Source of the DNA: Gemmatimonas sp.
Lineage (GTDB): Bacteria > Gemmatimonadota > Gemmatimonadetes > Gemmatimonadales > Gemmatimonadaceae
Assembly (NCBI GenBank): GCA_023910675.1
Contig: JAAVWC010000014.1
Location: 38,796-102,795 of the forward strand
Direction: 5' to 3'
DNA: 64,000 nucleotides
Positions 26,551 to 39,300 of the stretch are shown here, in pieces. The position numbers and the translations under genes are program-made. The number at the start of each line of letters is the position of its first letter. The first letter of the stretch is position 1. Under the pieces are notes generated by a model. It saw nothing but the letters and a program-made list of their open reading frames with translations, made no database searches and was not told the DNA's origin.

Positions 26551-26878
26551 GAACTTCCCTCTCCCCCGCGCCACCCACCGTTACCGGCGTCCGTGTCAGC
26601 AGGGTATCAGGAACCGCGCAGTCTAGCTGGGTGTATGTCCGTCGTCAAGCAGAGTTCGAGAATTTGCACTGGCGAATCGTTCACGCTGGCGTATCTTGCA
26701 TGGCTATCCCCCAGTTTCTTGTCGCGCCTGCCGATACGCGGCAGGATGCCCCAATGGGAGGAAGCCGGGGCGAGTGCCGGCGCCGGACTCTGGCTCGCCG
26801 ATCCCCCGTGTCACCGCACGTCATTTTCCCGTCTCCTCAGCAGGGATGATGTCTCATCCCGAGGTTGCATAGCACACC
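26551..26878. other. Intergenic region between tRNA cluster and sigma gene
   Basis: This 328-bp stretch must carry the minus-strand tRNA promoter and the forward sigma-factor promoter. TTGCAC (26664-26669) and TATCTT (26692-26697) could be forward elements, but the 22-bp spacing is poor. The open frames here have no family features. I see nothing else. Confidence 0.4.
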
Positions 26879-27766
26879 ATGACAGAAGTTAAGCGGAAGC
26901 GCCGTCGCGCCGCCCCCGCCGGCATCGCCCCCAGCGAACCGGAACGCGACATCCTCGACCAGTACCTCTACGAAGTCTCGACCTATCCGCTCCTCAAGGC
27001 CGCGGAAGAAATCGAGCTCGCCAAGAAGATCCGTGCTGGTGACCAGGATGCGCTTCAGGAACTCGTCAAGCGTAACCTCCGCTTCGTCATCTCCGTCGCC
27101 AAGAAGTACCAGAACCGCGGCCTGCCCCTCATCGACCTCATCGGCGAAGGCAACGTGGGACTGCTCACCGCGGCGCGGAAGTTCGATCCCGATCAGGGCG
27201 TCAAGTTCATCTCGTACGCCGTGTGGTGGATCCGTCAGGCCATCCTGTCGTCGCTGGCCCGCCAAGGACGCACCGTCCGCGTGCCGCTCAACCGCACCGC
27301 CGACCTCTCGCGCATCATCAAGGCCTCCGAAATCCTCCGCCAGAAGCTCCGTCGTGAGCCCTCGCCGGAAGAGCTCGCGCAGGTCACCGGCCTGTCCGTC
27401 GACGTCGTGCAGTCGCTCGCCGCGCTCAATACCGGCGACGTGCGCCTCGACGCGCCCATGGATCCCGATGGCGATCGCTCGCTCATCGAGCGCTTCGTGG
27501 CCGACGAGATGCCCGACACCGAGGAGGAAGCCATGAACCGCTTCCTCACCGACGAAATCGAGCAGGCGCTTTCCACGTTGCCCCCGCGCGACGCCAAGGT
27601 CCTGCGCCTGTACTTCGGCCTCGAAGGCGGCCGCGAGCACACCCTCGAAGAAATCGGCTCCATGCTCGGCGTCACCCGCGAGCGCGTCCGACAGCTCCGC
27701 GACCGTGCGCTCAAGCGCCTGCGCGAAGGCGACGTCGGCCGCGCATTGAGCAGCTTCGCCGCGTAA
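26879..27766 (+). CDS. rpoD: Primary-type sigma-70 factor without region 1.1
   Basis: A 295-aa RNA polymerase sigma factor. Order: basic N-terminus (VKRKRRRAAPA), region 1.2 (DILDQYLYEVSTYPLL, about 24-40), region 2 (AKKIRAGDQDALQELVKRN, LRFVISVAKKYQNRGLPLID, then GVKFISYAVWWIRQAILSSL), region 3 (ASEILRQKLRREPSPEELAQ) and region 4 (TLPPRDAKVLRLYFGLEGG, then LGVTRERVRQLRDRALKRLR, about 260-279). Core-binding and -10-recognition residues of region 2 look complete. There is no region 1.1 or non-conserved insertion, the same compact layout as the Bacteroidota housekeeping sigma. It may be the primary factor or a group 2 paralogue; only a genome-wide count can tell. Confidence 0.85.
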   Translation: MTEVKRKRRRAAPAGIAPSEPERDILDQYLYEVSTYPLLKAAEEIELAKKIRAGDQDALQELVKRNLRFVISVAKKYQNRGLPLIDLIGEGNVGLLTAARKFDPDQGVKFISYAVWWIRQAILSSLARQGRTVRVPLNRTADLSRIIKASEILRQKLRREPSPEELAQVTGLSVDVVQSLAALNTGDVRLDAPMDPDGDRSLIERFVADEMPDTEEEAMNRFLTDEIEQALSTLPPRDAKVLRLYFGLEGGREHTLEEIGSMLGVTRERVRQLRDRALKRLREGDVGRALSSFAA

Positions 27767-27794
27767 CCGACGTTCAGCTGGGCTCGGAGGACAA

Positions 27795-27844
27795 GCACGA
27801 CGGCAGACGGCAGCCACACCAATGGCAGTCGTCTGCCGTCTTGC
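27795..27844. terminator. Hairpin after the sigma gene, related to the palindromic repeats
   Basis: Arms GCACGACGGCAGACG (27795-27809) and CGTCTGCCGTCTTGC (27830-27844) pair over 14 of 15 positions. It ends the sigma transcript or marks a small repeat: the word GACGGCAGACGGCAG recurs in the array at 51302-52482. Confidence 0.6.
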
Positions 27845-27901
27845 ACATAAACCATCCCGCAGCTAGCCACAATCGTCGGCTCCCGTCATATTTGTGATCC
27901 G

Positions 27902-28705
27902 ATGATTGAATTCAAGAACGTCCACAAGGCTTTCGGACCCAAGAAGGTGCTCCGCGGCTTCTCCCTCACGGTCAATGAGGGCGAAACCATGGTCATCATC
28001 GGTTACTCGGGTACCGGCAAGTCGGTCGCCATCAAGCACATCGTCGGGCTCCTCGAGCCCGACGAAGGCGAAGTATGGGTGGACGGACTCCATGTCGAAC
28101 AGCTCACGCGCAAGGACCTGTACGCGCTGCGCGGACGCATCGGCTACGTCTTTCAGTTCGCGGCGCTGTTCGACTCCATGACGATCGGCGAAAACGTCGC
28201 CATGGGGCTCCGTAAACAGGGCGAGCTTTCCGAATCGGAAATCGCGACACGCGTGACCGAAGCGCTCGACCTCGTCGATCTCCCCGATGTGCAGAACCGC
28301 ATGCCCTCCGAGCTGTCTGGTGGCATGCGCAAACGCGTCGGCATCGCGCGCGCCATCGCGCTGCGCCCCAAGTACATCCTGTACGACGAACCCACCACGG
28401 GACTCGATCCGGTCACCTCGGCGACCATCGATCAGCTCATGGTGCGCATGCGCGAGCAGCTGGGTGTGACGGGCATCGTCATCACGCACGATATGCGCAG
28501 CGCGTACACCGTCGGCACCCGCATCGCGATGCTGTACGAAGGGCGTGTACACGCGGTCGGTACCGTCGACGAAATCCAGCACAGCACCGATCCACTCGTG
28601 CGGCAGTTCGTCGAAGGACGCGCGACGCTCGACGACCATTCCCCGCTGGTGGCGGGCTTGCCAGGCAGTCTCCCCGCCGACGTCGTCACGACGCCGCACC
28701 GCTGA
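27902..28705 (+). CDS. mlaF: ABC transporter ATPase, MlaF-like (phospholipid transport)
   Basis: A 267-aa ATP-binding subunit. Walker A is GYSGTGKS (about 38-45), Q-loop YVFQFAALFDSMT, signature LSGGMRKR, Walker B ILYDEPTTGLDP, and switch His in VITHD. The combination of FQFAALFDSMTIGENV, GMRKRVGIARAI and the GTVDEIQHSTDP tail is typical of MlaF, the ATPase of the system that moves phospholipids between the two membranes. Permease (mlaE) and MCE protein (mlaD) genes are not adjacent here, so the system is split. The next gene starts on its stop codon (TGATG). Confidence 0.85.
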   Translation: MIEFKNVHKAFGPKKVLRGFSLTVNEGETMVIIGYSGTGKSVAIKHIVGLLEPDEGEVWVDGLHVEQLTRKDLYALRGRIGYVFQFAALFDSMTIGENVAMGLRKQGELSESEIATRVTEALDLVDLPDVQNRMPSELSGGMRKRVGIARAIALRPKYILYDEPTTGLDPVTSATIDQLMVRMREQLGVTGIVITHDMRSAYTVGTRIAMLYEGRVHAVGTVDEIQHSTDPLVRQFVEGRATLDDHSPLVAGLPGSLPADVVTTPHR

Positions 28706-29271
28706 TGCCACTGCCTCCCCGCGATCCGCGCAAACGTCCGCGCGCCAAGCTCGAGACGTCCGCGGGGGGCGTCGTCTATCGTATTCACGATGGGCAGCCG
28801 CTCTTCCTGCTCATTCGCGACAGCTACAAGAACTGGGGATTTCCCAAGGGACATCTCGAGACGGACGAGGCGCCCGACGCGGCCGCCGTGCGTGAAGTAC
28901 AGGAAGAGACCGGTCTGCTGAACGTCATCCTCGATGGCGAAATCGACACCATTGACTGGTTCTTTCGCTTCCGCGGAAAACTGGTCCACAAGGTGTGTCA
29001 TTTCTTCCTGATGCGCACCGAAGCCGAGGACACCATCCCGCAGCGCGCCGAAGGGATTACCGCGTGCCGCTGGGCGGGCTTCGACGAAGCGCTCGACCTG
29101 GTGTCGTACGCCAACGCGCGCGATGTCCTGCTGCGCGCGAACGCGATGGTGCAGGGGGTCGACGTGAATATCGACCCCGCCGAGGCGCCGCGGCGTCCGA
29201 CGCCGCCGGCCTCCATGCAGGCCATCGTCAGCGATGTCCCGGCGCCGGTGGCGCCGCGTCCGGCCACGTGA
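28705..29271 (+). CDS. Nudix hydrolase
   Basis: A 188-aa Nudix enzyme starting in the TGA of the ABC ATPase (TGATG), so translation is coupled. The Nudix box is complete: GHLETDEAPDAAAVREVQEETG (about 49-70) follows G-x5-E-x7-REVxEExG. Upstream is the conserved strand SAGGVVYRIHDGQPLFLLIR and the WGFPKGH lead-in. The NWGFPKGH entry is typical of diadenosine polyphosphate or 8-oxo-NTP type hydrolases. The C-terminal tail is proline-rich (PRRPTPPASMQ) and likely disordered. Substrate is not determined. Confidence 0.9.
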   Translation: MPLPPRDPRKRPRAKLETSAGGVVYRIHDGQPLFLLIRDSYKNWGFPKGHLETDEAPDAAAVREVQEETGLLNVILDGEIDTIDWFFRFRGKLVHKVCHFFLMRTEAEDTIPQRAEGITACRWAGFDEALDLVSYANARDVLLRANAMVQGVDVNIDPAEAPRRPTPPASMQAIVSDVPAPVAPRPAT

Positions 29272-29275
29272 CGTC

Positions 29276-30121
29276 ATGACGCCGGCGGTTCGCTCCACCG
29301 AAGCATCGGCGCACAGCCTTTGCGTGGTCACGCTCCTCAAGCGTGATCGGGCGCGGCATATGGTCCGTGCGGCGTTCCCGCGTCGACGTGCGCACATCGT
29401 GTCGGCCAAGAGCGCGGCCGAAGTCGAAGACCATCTGCTCAAGTCGCTCGTCGACGCGGTGATCATCGACGCCGGCGCTGGCGATGACGCGCAGCGCCTC
29501 GTGTCGCGCGCCGATGAGTTCTCGAGTGTCCCCTTCGTGCTCATCACGACGCTGCTGCCGGCTGACGCCCCGCTGCTGGCGCGCGCGGCCGACACGGGGG
29601 TGTGCGAAATCCTGGTGGAGGGCGTCGATGATGCCGCTGCGCGCGATCTGGTCTCGCGCCGGGCGTTTTCGTCCCGCTTCGAACGGGCGCTCGCCACGCC
29701 GCCGGCCATGCTGCACCTCGAAACGCCGCTCCAGGTCGCTGTCTGGCACAGCGTCGTCAAGCGCGCCGGTCGTCCGGTGCGCACCGATCAGCTGGCCAAG
29801 GAGCTGAGCGTCTCGCGTGAGCATCTCTCGCGCAGCTTCGCGGTGGGGCAGGCCCCCACGCTCAAGAAAGTCATCGATCTGGTGCGGGTGCTGGCGGCCG
29901 CCGAATTGTCCAAGAACGCCGGCTACGACGTCCGCGATGTGGCCGAGGTGTTGGGCTTTGCCAGTTCGTCCCATCTGTCCAGCACCACGCAGCGCCTGGT
30001 GGGGGCCAAAGCCTCCAGTCTGAGCCGGCTGCGGGCAATGGACCTTCTGGAACGGTTCAGTCGTTATGCCACCGTTCCAGACTCTGAGGATGGTGAGACT
30101 TTAGCGGCCGGAAACGGGTGA
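29276..30121 (+). CDS. Receiver-like plus AraC-type HTH regulator
   Basis: A 281-aa protein from MTPAVRSTEASAHSLCVVTL, starting 4 bp after the Nudix stop. The N-terminal half resembles a receiver fold (LLKSLVDAVIIDAGAGD, an acceptor-like Asp in VIID; then FVLITTLLPADAPLLARAAD), but the usual acidic pocket at the start is not obvious. The C-terminal half (about 170-265) is a helix-turn-helix block of the AraC type: LAKELSVSREHLSRSFAVGQ, then DVAEVLGFASSSHLSSTTQR. It is a DNA-binding regulator of unknown targets. The gene ends inside the 226-bp palindrome upstream of atpA. Confidence 0.7.
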   Translation: MTPAVRSTEASAHSLCVVTLLKRDRARHMVRAAFPRRRAHIVSAKSAAEVEDHLLKSLVDAVIIDAGAGDDAQRLVSRADEFSSVPFVLITTLLPADAPLLARAADTGVCEILVEGVDDAAARDLVSRRAFSSRFERALATPPAMLHLETPLQVAVWHSVVKRAGRPVRTDQLAKELSVSREHLSRSFAVGQAPTLKKVIDLVRVLAAAELSKNAGYDVRDVAEVLGFASSSHLSSTTQRLVGAKASSLSRLRAMDLLERFSRYATVPDSEDGETLAAGNG

Positions 30122-30343
30122 ACAACGGGGGCGGGTCCGGCGGTCTACCAGCCGACGGATCAAGCCCTCAGGTGAAAGAAAGCAAGAGCACAGGGGGAAG
30201 CGCGGTTGTGTCCATGGGGAAACAACGGCGGGGTTGTCGTGCCAGCCGAGCGAACCGCGCTTCTCCCTTTGTCCTTGCTTTCTTTGCCCTGAGGGCTAGT
30301 GCCGAAAGCCCGTTGAGCGCCGGACCAGTCACCCGTTGTTCAG
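30118..30343. repeat. 226-bp imperfect palindrome upstream of atpA
   Basis: Three blocks pair around one axis near 30230: TGAACAACGGG (30119-30129) with CCCGTTGTTCA (30332-30342), GTCCGGCG (30135-30142) with CGCCGGAC (30318-30325), and a 45-bp arm (30163-30207) matching 30253-30297 at 40 of 45 positions (core AAAGAAAGCAAG). The loop is about 45 bp. The left end includes the stop codon of the regulator gene. It may act as a terminator, a MITE-like remnant or a cruciform. No transposase frame is inside. Confidence 0.8.
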
Positions 30344-30367
30344 TACGCCCCGCTTGCCCCGCCCCCC

Positions 30368-30391
30368 AGCTTGTGATAATTTTCACAAGCT
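30368..30391. promoter_or_regulatory. CRP/FNR-type palindromic operator before atpA
   Basis: AGCTTGTGA-TAATTT-TCACAAGCT is a perfect 9-bp inverted repeat with a 6-bp spacer. Its core TGTGA-N6-TCACA equals the classical CRP half-site consensus. It lies 42 bp before the atpA ATG. Confidence 0.65.
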
Positions 30392-30392
30392 G

Positions 30393-30420
30393 TTCCTGAA
30401 TCGTAAACAACGCATATAAA
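30393..30420 (+). promoter_or_regulatory. Possible promoter of the atpAGDC operon
   Basis: TTCCTG (30393-30398) and TATAAA (30415-30420) with 16-bp spacing sit directly behind the CRP/FNR-like site. The -10 element would place transcription start very near the ATG at 30433, so the mRNA may be almost leaderless; no Shine-Dalgarno is seen. Confidence 0.4.
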
Positions 30421-30432
30421 ACGCCTCGTATC

Positions 30433-32004
<1,572 letters not shown>

Positions 32005-32021
32005 GCCAGGGTATCTGACTC

Positions 32022-34351
<2,330 letters not shown>

Positions 34352-34354
34352 GTC

Positions 34355-34615
34355 GTGAGCGATTCCCTCAAGGTGTCGGTGATTTCGCCGGAGCGCGTGC
34401 TGTTCGAAGGCACCGCGTCCGGCGTGATCGCCCCGGCGTTCGACGGTGAGCTCGGCATTCTGCCGTTGCACGCACCGCTCATGACGCTGCTGGGGCGCGG
34501 CACATTGCGCGTCACCACCGCCGACGGCGAGAAGCGGTTTCAGGTTGATGGTGGATTTTTGCAGGTAGTCGACAACGCGGTTCGCGTCGTCACCGAGCAG
34601 GCCACGGCCGCGTAA
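34355..34615 (+). CDS. atpC: F1F0 ATP synthase subunit epsilon, short form
   Basis: Starts at GTG 3 bp after the atpD stop. The 86-aa product contains the N-terminal beta-sandwich (LKVSVISPERVLFEGTASGV, then FDGELGILPLHAPLMTLLGR), which binds gamma and the c-ring. It lacks the two C-terminal helices that make up residues about 90-135 in many bacteria and that inhibit ATP hydrolysis. Short epsilon chains of this kind also occur in Bacteroidota and Chlorobiota. Loss of the inhibitory helices implies regulation by another route. A rho-independent terminator follows. Confidence 0.93.
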   Translation: MSDSLKVSVISPERVLFEGTASGVIAPAFDGELGILPLHAPLMTLLGRGTLRVTTADGEKRFQVDGGFLQVVDNAVRVVTEQATAA

Positions 34616-34646
34616 CACGGTGGTGTCGTGGCAGGTGTAGTGGCAG

Positions 34647-34676
34647 CGCCGGCTTCCTCAGGGGAGCCGGCGTTTT
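34647..34676 (+). terminator. Rho-independent terminator of the atp operon
   Basis: Stem CGCCGGCT / AGCCGGCG (8 bp), loop of 10 nt, then TTTT. It lies 31 bp after the atpC stop. Confidence 0.85.
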
Positions 34677-34806
34677 GTATGTGTGGGACCAATGCGCCAA
34701 CGGTCGCCCCGTGTGCGGCGTAGCAGAGGCAGGAACCCGCCGCGTCGCTGCGCATTCCTCACGGTGCTGCTCGCAGCGTGTCTGCTCGCGCCTTTCCACG
34801 CTACTC

Positions 34807-35814
34807 ATGTCCCTCCGCGTCGCCCTCATCGGCCAGCTCGCCGATTCGCTTTTGGAGCAGCTGTCGTCGCTCGCTGCTCCGTTCGATCTCCTGCTGCTGG
34901 AGCCGGCGCCAGGCACGGCTGCCGCCCAGTCTGTCCTCGTGGCCCCGCTTCCTGACATTGCCGTGGTCAGCACGACCATGGCGGACGGCTCCGGCTACGC
35001 CATGTTGCGCGCGCTGTCTCCGTCGCAGCGCCCGGTCGCGGTGGTCTGCGTCGGCACGCGCGATGATGAAGCGGTGGCCGCCTTCGAGTTGCAGGCCACC
35101 GATTTCGTATTGTGGCCGTCCACGCCGGAGCGACTGCGCGATGCGATGAGCCGCGCCCGGCAGCAGGTGTTGCAGCTGGCGCTGTTGCGCACCGCCGACG
35201 AGCTGCAGCGGCTGCTCAGCGAAGCGGGGGGCGCAGGCGGTGTCGATCTCAGCGCCCTGTTTGCGGGGCGCTCCTCGGGGTCCACTTCCGGCGGGGCAGG
35301 GCAGGGCGCAGCCGGACCGGACACGCTGCGGCGTCGCCGGTCGACGGGTGGTCCCTCCACGGGGACGCTCATCGCCTCCGCGCCATGGCGGATGGCCGCA
35401 CGCGGCGCCGATGGTCGCCCGTTACGTGGCCGCGAGGCCAGCGACGAGGGAGTGCTCGACCTCTCGCAGGAAGATGGCGGACGATCGGGGGCCGAAGGGC
35501 GCCCGTTGCGCGTGCTGGTGCGCGAGGGACGTCGCACGCGCTTTGTGCCGCTCGCCGACGTGGACTGGTTCGAAGCCGATGGCAATTACATCAAGGTGCA
35601 CGCCAGCGGTGAGAGTTACCGGACTCGCGGGACCATCACGGCCATCGAAACGGCACTCGACCCGCGCCAGTTCGTGCGAATTCATCGCCGCATCGTGGTG
35701 AACATGGACCGGGTGCGCGAGATGAGCCCGCTGCCGGGTGGCGACGGCTTGTTGGTGCTGGGCGACGGCTCGACGCTCCGCCTGTCGCGTACGTACCGGT
35801 CCCGCGTCCGGTAG
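34807..35814 (+). CDS. LytTR-type DNA-binding regulator with degenerate receiver
   Basis: A 335-aa protein from MSLRVALIGQLADSLLEQLS. Residues 1-120 look like a CheY receiver fold, but the phospho-acceptor position reads VVSTTMADGSG instead of the normal D-hydrophobic-MP pattern, so phosphorylation is unlikely. A Gly/Ser/Arg-rich linker follows (about 155-225). The C-terminal 100 residues are a LytTR domain: VREGRRTRFVPLADVDWFEA, DGNYIKVHASGESYRTRGT, then QFVRIHRRIVVNMDRVREM. LytTR proteins bind tandem direct repeats upstream of target genes. No cognate histidine kinase is adjacent. It is a single-gene unit after the atp terminator. Confidence 0.8.
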   Translation: MSLRVALIGQLADSLLEQLSSLAAPFDLLLLEPAPGTAAAQSVLVAPLPDIAVVSTTMADGSGYAMLRALSPSQRPVAVVCVGTRDDEAVAAFELQATDFVLWPSTPERLRDAMSRARQQVLQLALLRTADELQRLLSEAGGAGGVDLSALFAGRSSGSTSGGAGQGAAGPDTLRRRRSTGGPSTGTLIASAPWRMAARGADGRPLRGREASDEGVLDLSQEDGGRSGAEGRPLRVLVREGRRTRFVPLADVDWFEADGNYIKVHASGESYRTRGTITAIETALDPRQFVRIHRRIVVNMDRVREMSPLPGGDGLLVLGDGSTLRLSRTYRSRVR

Positions 35815-36367
35815 GCTCGCGACCGGGGCAGAGTGCTGCCGACGCCCGGTCCTTTCCTTCTCACGGACCATCCACAGCAGTATACGCCTTGGCGGTGATG
35901 TAACGTGGAACACGCGGGAACATTCTGGGCCGACCCGTTGCTGGTTGCGTGTCAGCGCTCCGGTTCTCCGTCGAAGCGGGATCGGTTCGTCCCATCGATT
36001 GTACCAAATTGCATTGACACGCTCGCGGGCCGCGCTAGTTTGCCGCGTGCCGCTCGGTTGTCTTGGCGCTGAGCATCCTGCTCGTTCGTTCACATCTCCA
36101 CGGTGACGTGGATTCCGGTTGATCTGTTGTTTGCCCTGTGGCGCCTGCGGTTTGGCGCCCGGCAAGTGCCGATCCCCTTTGATCTCCCGCTGGTCTGCCT
36201 GTCGCGTGCCGCGCGCGTATGGGCAATAAGTGTCGGTCGCTTTCTGCCGTTGGCCATTCCCCACATGGCCACGGCGGCAACGCCCGGCGTTGTAGGCGTT
36301 TTGGGGCTTCGCGCTGGTGCGGAGTGACGAAACGTTGTCTCGTGGCACTACCCTCCCGGAGGAGCAG
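35815..36367. other. Long leader/intergenic region before the TonB-secretion operon
   Basis: A 553-bp stretch with no credible gene; the frames here lack signal peptides or family features. It contains the candidate promoter at 36015-36042 and would leave an untranslated leader of more than 300 nt for the TonB receptor gene. I see no known riboswitch or T-box, but such a leader is worth folding. Confidence 0.5.
36015..36042 (+). promoter_or_regulatory. Candidate sigma-70 promoter
   Basis: A perfect TTGACA (36015-36020), 16-bp GC-rich spacer, then TAGTTT (36037-36042) followed by G. It is about 325 bp upstream of the TonB receptor ATG. Confidence 0.45.
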
Positions 36368-39300
36368 ATGAGGTTTCTCGGACGTCGTCGGTGGTTATTC
36401 GCGACGGTCCTAGGCGCAGCCCTGGCCGCGCCGATCACCGCCGCACAGGCCCAAACCGGTAAGTTGACCGGTGTCGTGACTGATGCGGAAAGCGGCAAGC
36501 CTGTTGAAGGCGTCGCGGTGGTCATTCAGGGCACGACGCTTGGTGCCAATACGAATGCCGCTGGTCGGTACTTCATCATTCAGGTTCCCCCGGGAACCTA
36601 TACGGTGCAGGCTCGCCGGTTGGGCTTCCAGAGTGTGAACGCGACCGATGTGCGCATCGCGATCGACGTCACACGTGAGCAGAACTTCAAAATCAAGGCG
36701 TCCAACCAGACGCTGCAGGCCGTGACGGTGCAGGCCGAAAAGCAGCCGCTCATCGAGCGCGGCCAGGTTGGTTCGGGCAGCACGATCAGCGAAGAGCAGA
36801 TTCAGTCGCTCCCCGTCACCTCCATTGCGGGTGTGCTCGCACTCCAGCAGGGCTTCCAGGAAGTCCCGCAGAACACGAGCCTCATCTCCGTGGCCGAAGA
36901 GCAGCGCAGCACCTCGCAGCCGGTCCGCGTGCGCGGCAGCCGCGGTGGGTCGACGCTCTCCATGATCGACAACATCCCGATCAACAACTCGATCTTCGGA
37001 TCGAACGCCCTCGACCTCAACGCCTTCGCCGTCAGCGGCGTCGACTTCCGTCGTGGCAACATGCAGCCGCAGTACGGCAACGCGCTGTCGGGGATCATCA
37101 ACAACTCCATCCGCGAGGGTGGGTCGCAGGTCTCCGGGTCCATCAGCTTCCAGAACGGCACCCTCCCGGGTGAGCTGTTCAACTCCACGCAGGACAAGCT
37201 CGGTGGCAACAACCTGCTCCGCGGCTATCTCGCCGGTCCGGTGCCGGGTACCAACGCCAAAGTCCGCTACTCCGTCTCGGGTCAGGTGGAAAGCGGCGCC
37301 GGGCGCGTGCTCGAGTTCGACCAGGACGTCTTCTCGGTCAACCAGAACGTCGAGCAGTCGGAAGTGCTGCCGGCCTACTCGCGCGACCTCATCAGGGGGT
37401 GGCAGGCGTTCGGCGGCCGTCAGAACTCCCAGTTCGTGGGCAAGCTGACGTTCCTCCCCTTCGACAACACGAAGATCAACGTCACCGCCATCGGTGCCGA
37501 ACGTGGGAACCGGCCGTACCAGCGCGAGTTCATGTTCTCCTACCAGCCCGATCCTCTGTCGCTGGTGAACAATCGCGCCGACTCGCTCTTCGTCATCAAC
37601 GACCAGGGCTTCGTACTGCAGCGCGATCTGACGCCGACCTCGGTGCGCGACCGCAGCACCATGTACATCGCGTCGCTCGAACAGCGCTGGGGCCGCAGCT
37701 CGCTCACCTTGCGCGCCGCCCAGCTCGAGTTCGACCGCGTGACGTGCCCGGTGTTCCGTGGTGTCTGTCTCCCGGCGCCGTTCTGTCAGGCCAATTTCGC
37801 GCAGGGCTTCATCAATCCGTCGCCGGGCCTGTGCAGCACGGTCCCCGACCAGGGTGCCAGAGGCCAGCTGTACGGCGGTGAGACGTTCACCGACCGTACG
37901 TTCCGCGCTGACTTCCAGTCGCAGATCACCGACCACAACAACCTGCAGTTCGGTGCGCAGTTGGTGACGCACGACCTGGTGTACAGCGACCAGGCGGCCG
38001 GTCCCGGCCAGTCGGGTATCACGCCGCTCACCTATCAGGTGTATCGCGCCAAGCCGTACGATGCCGCGGCCTACGTGCAGTCGGTCATCGAATACGACTT
38101 CATCCGCATCGAACTCGGCGGCCGCTTCGACTACGGCGTCGCGCGCGGTTCGAGCTTCGCCAACCCGCTCGACCCCGCCAACGGCACCACGGCCCGTGAA
38201 GTGTGTAACGGCACCGCGGTCGCTGGAAAGCAGTTGCTCAACGCGCAGGGCCAGCCCTTCGGCACCACGGGCTGCTTCGCGTCGCGCGAAAACCCGGCCA
38301 CCAAGCGCCCCATTCTGCTCGACTCGGCCGCGGCCATCGCGCAGGGCGACGACTTCACCAACGCGCGTGCCCGCACGGCCTTCAGCCCGCGTATCGGCGT
38401 GAACTTCCCGCTCACCGAGCGGTCGCAGCTGTTCTTCAATGCCGGCCGCTATACCCGAGTCCCCAACTACTCCGACGTGTACCGCAACACGGGTACCGGC
38501 ACGGTGGCGGGACTCACGGGCAACGGCGATCGGTACTGCGCCGCGTCGCAGGTGAAGCCGGGCACCACCGAGTGCGCCCCGGACATCCGCACGAGCAACC
38601 CGACCTACGTCGGCAACGTCAACCTGCTCCTCGAAGAAGCCAAGTCGTACGAAGTCGGCTACTCGACCGTGCTGGGTGCCGAGAGCAACTACGGCCTGCA
38701 GGTGGCGGTGTACAACCGCTCGGAAACCGGCCTCACCGGTATCCGCACCAGCCTCGCCACGAACGACATCGGTTCCACGTACGACGGCTCCTCGCCGCAG
38801 TACCGGACCGTCGTCAACGGTGACTTCCTGAGCGCGCGCGGTATGGAAATCTCGCTCGACCGTCGTCTGTCGAACCGCTACCAGTACAGCGTCAACTACG
38901 GCATTGCCCGGTCGACGTCGAATTCGCAGGCGCCGGATCGCGCCGACGAAATCGCCCGCACCGAAGCCAACCGCCGCCAGCTCATCGAAACGGTTACCGA
39001 CGGCAACATCACGCATACGGCCAACGTGTCCTTCACGTACCGCGTGCAGAACGACCTCCCGTCGCTGCCGTTCAACGCCGGCCGAGTGCTCCGCAACACG
39101 ACCGCGAGCCTCACGTACCAGATCCGCAGCGGCATCCCGTACACGCCCATCCGCGCCACGTCGCTCGCCAATATCGGCGTAACGAACAACGCGTCCGACA
39201 TCAACTCGGGTACGGCGCCCAACGTGCAGGACATGGGCCTGCAGCTCGAAAAGCGGTTCGCCATCCGCAACGTGAACTACTCGGCCTTCTTCCGCGTGAG

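Noticed and set aside
26631..26892. Small forward frames between tRNA-Ala and the sigma gene
   Set aside because: No signal peptide, domain or ribosome-binding site; the region is more likely promoter sequence.
36103..36327. 74-codon forward frame in the leader before the TonB receptor
   Set aside because: No ribosome-binding site and no recognisable family; both strands here have equally long frames.
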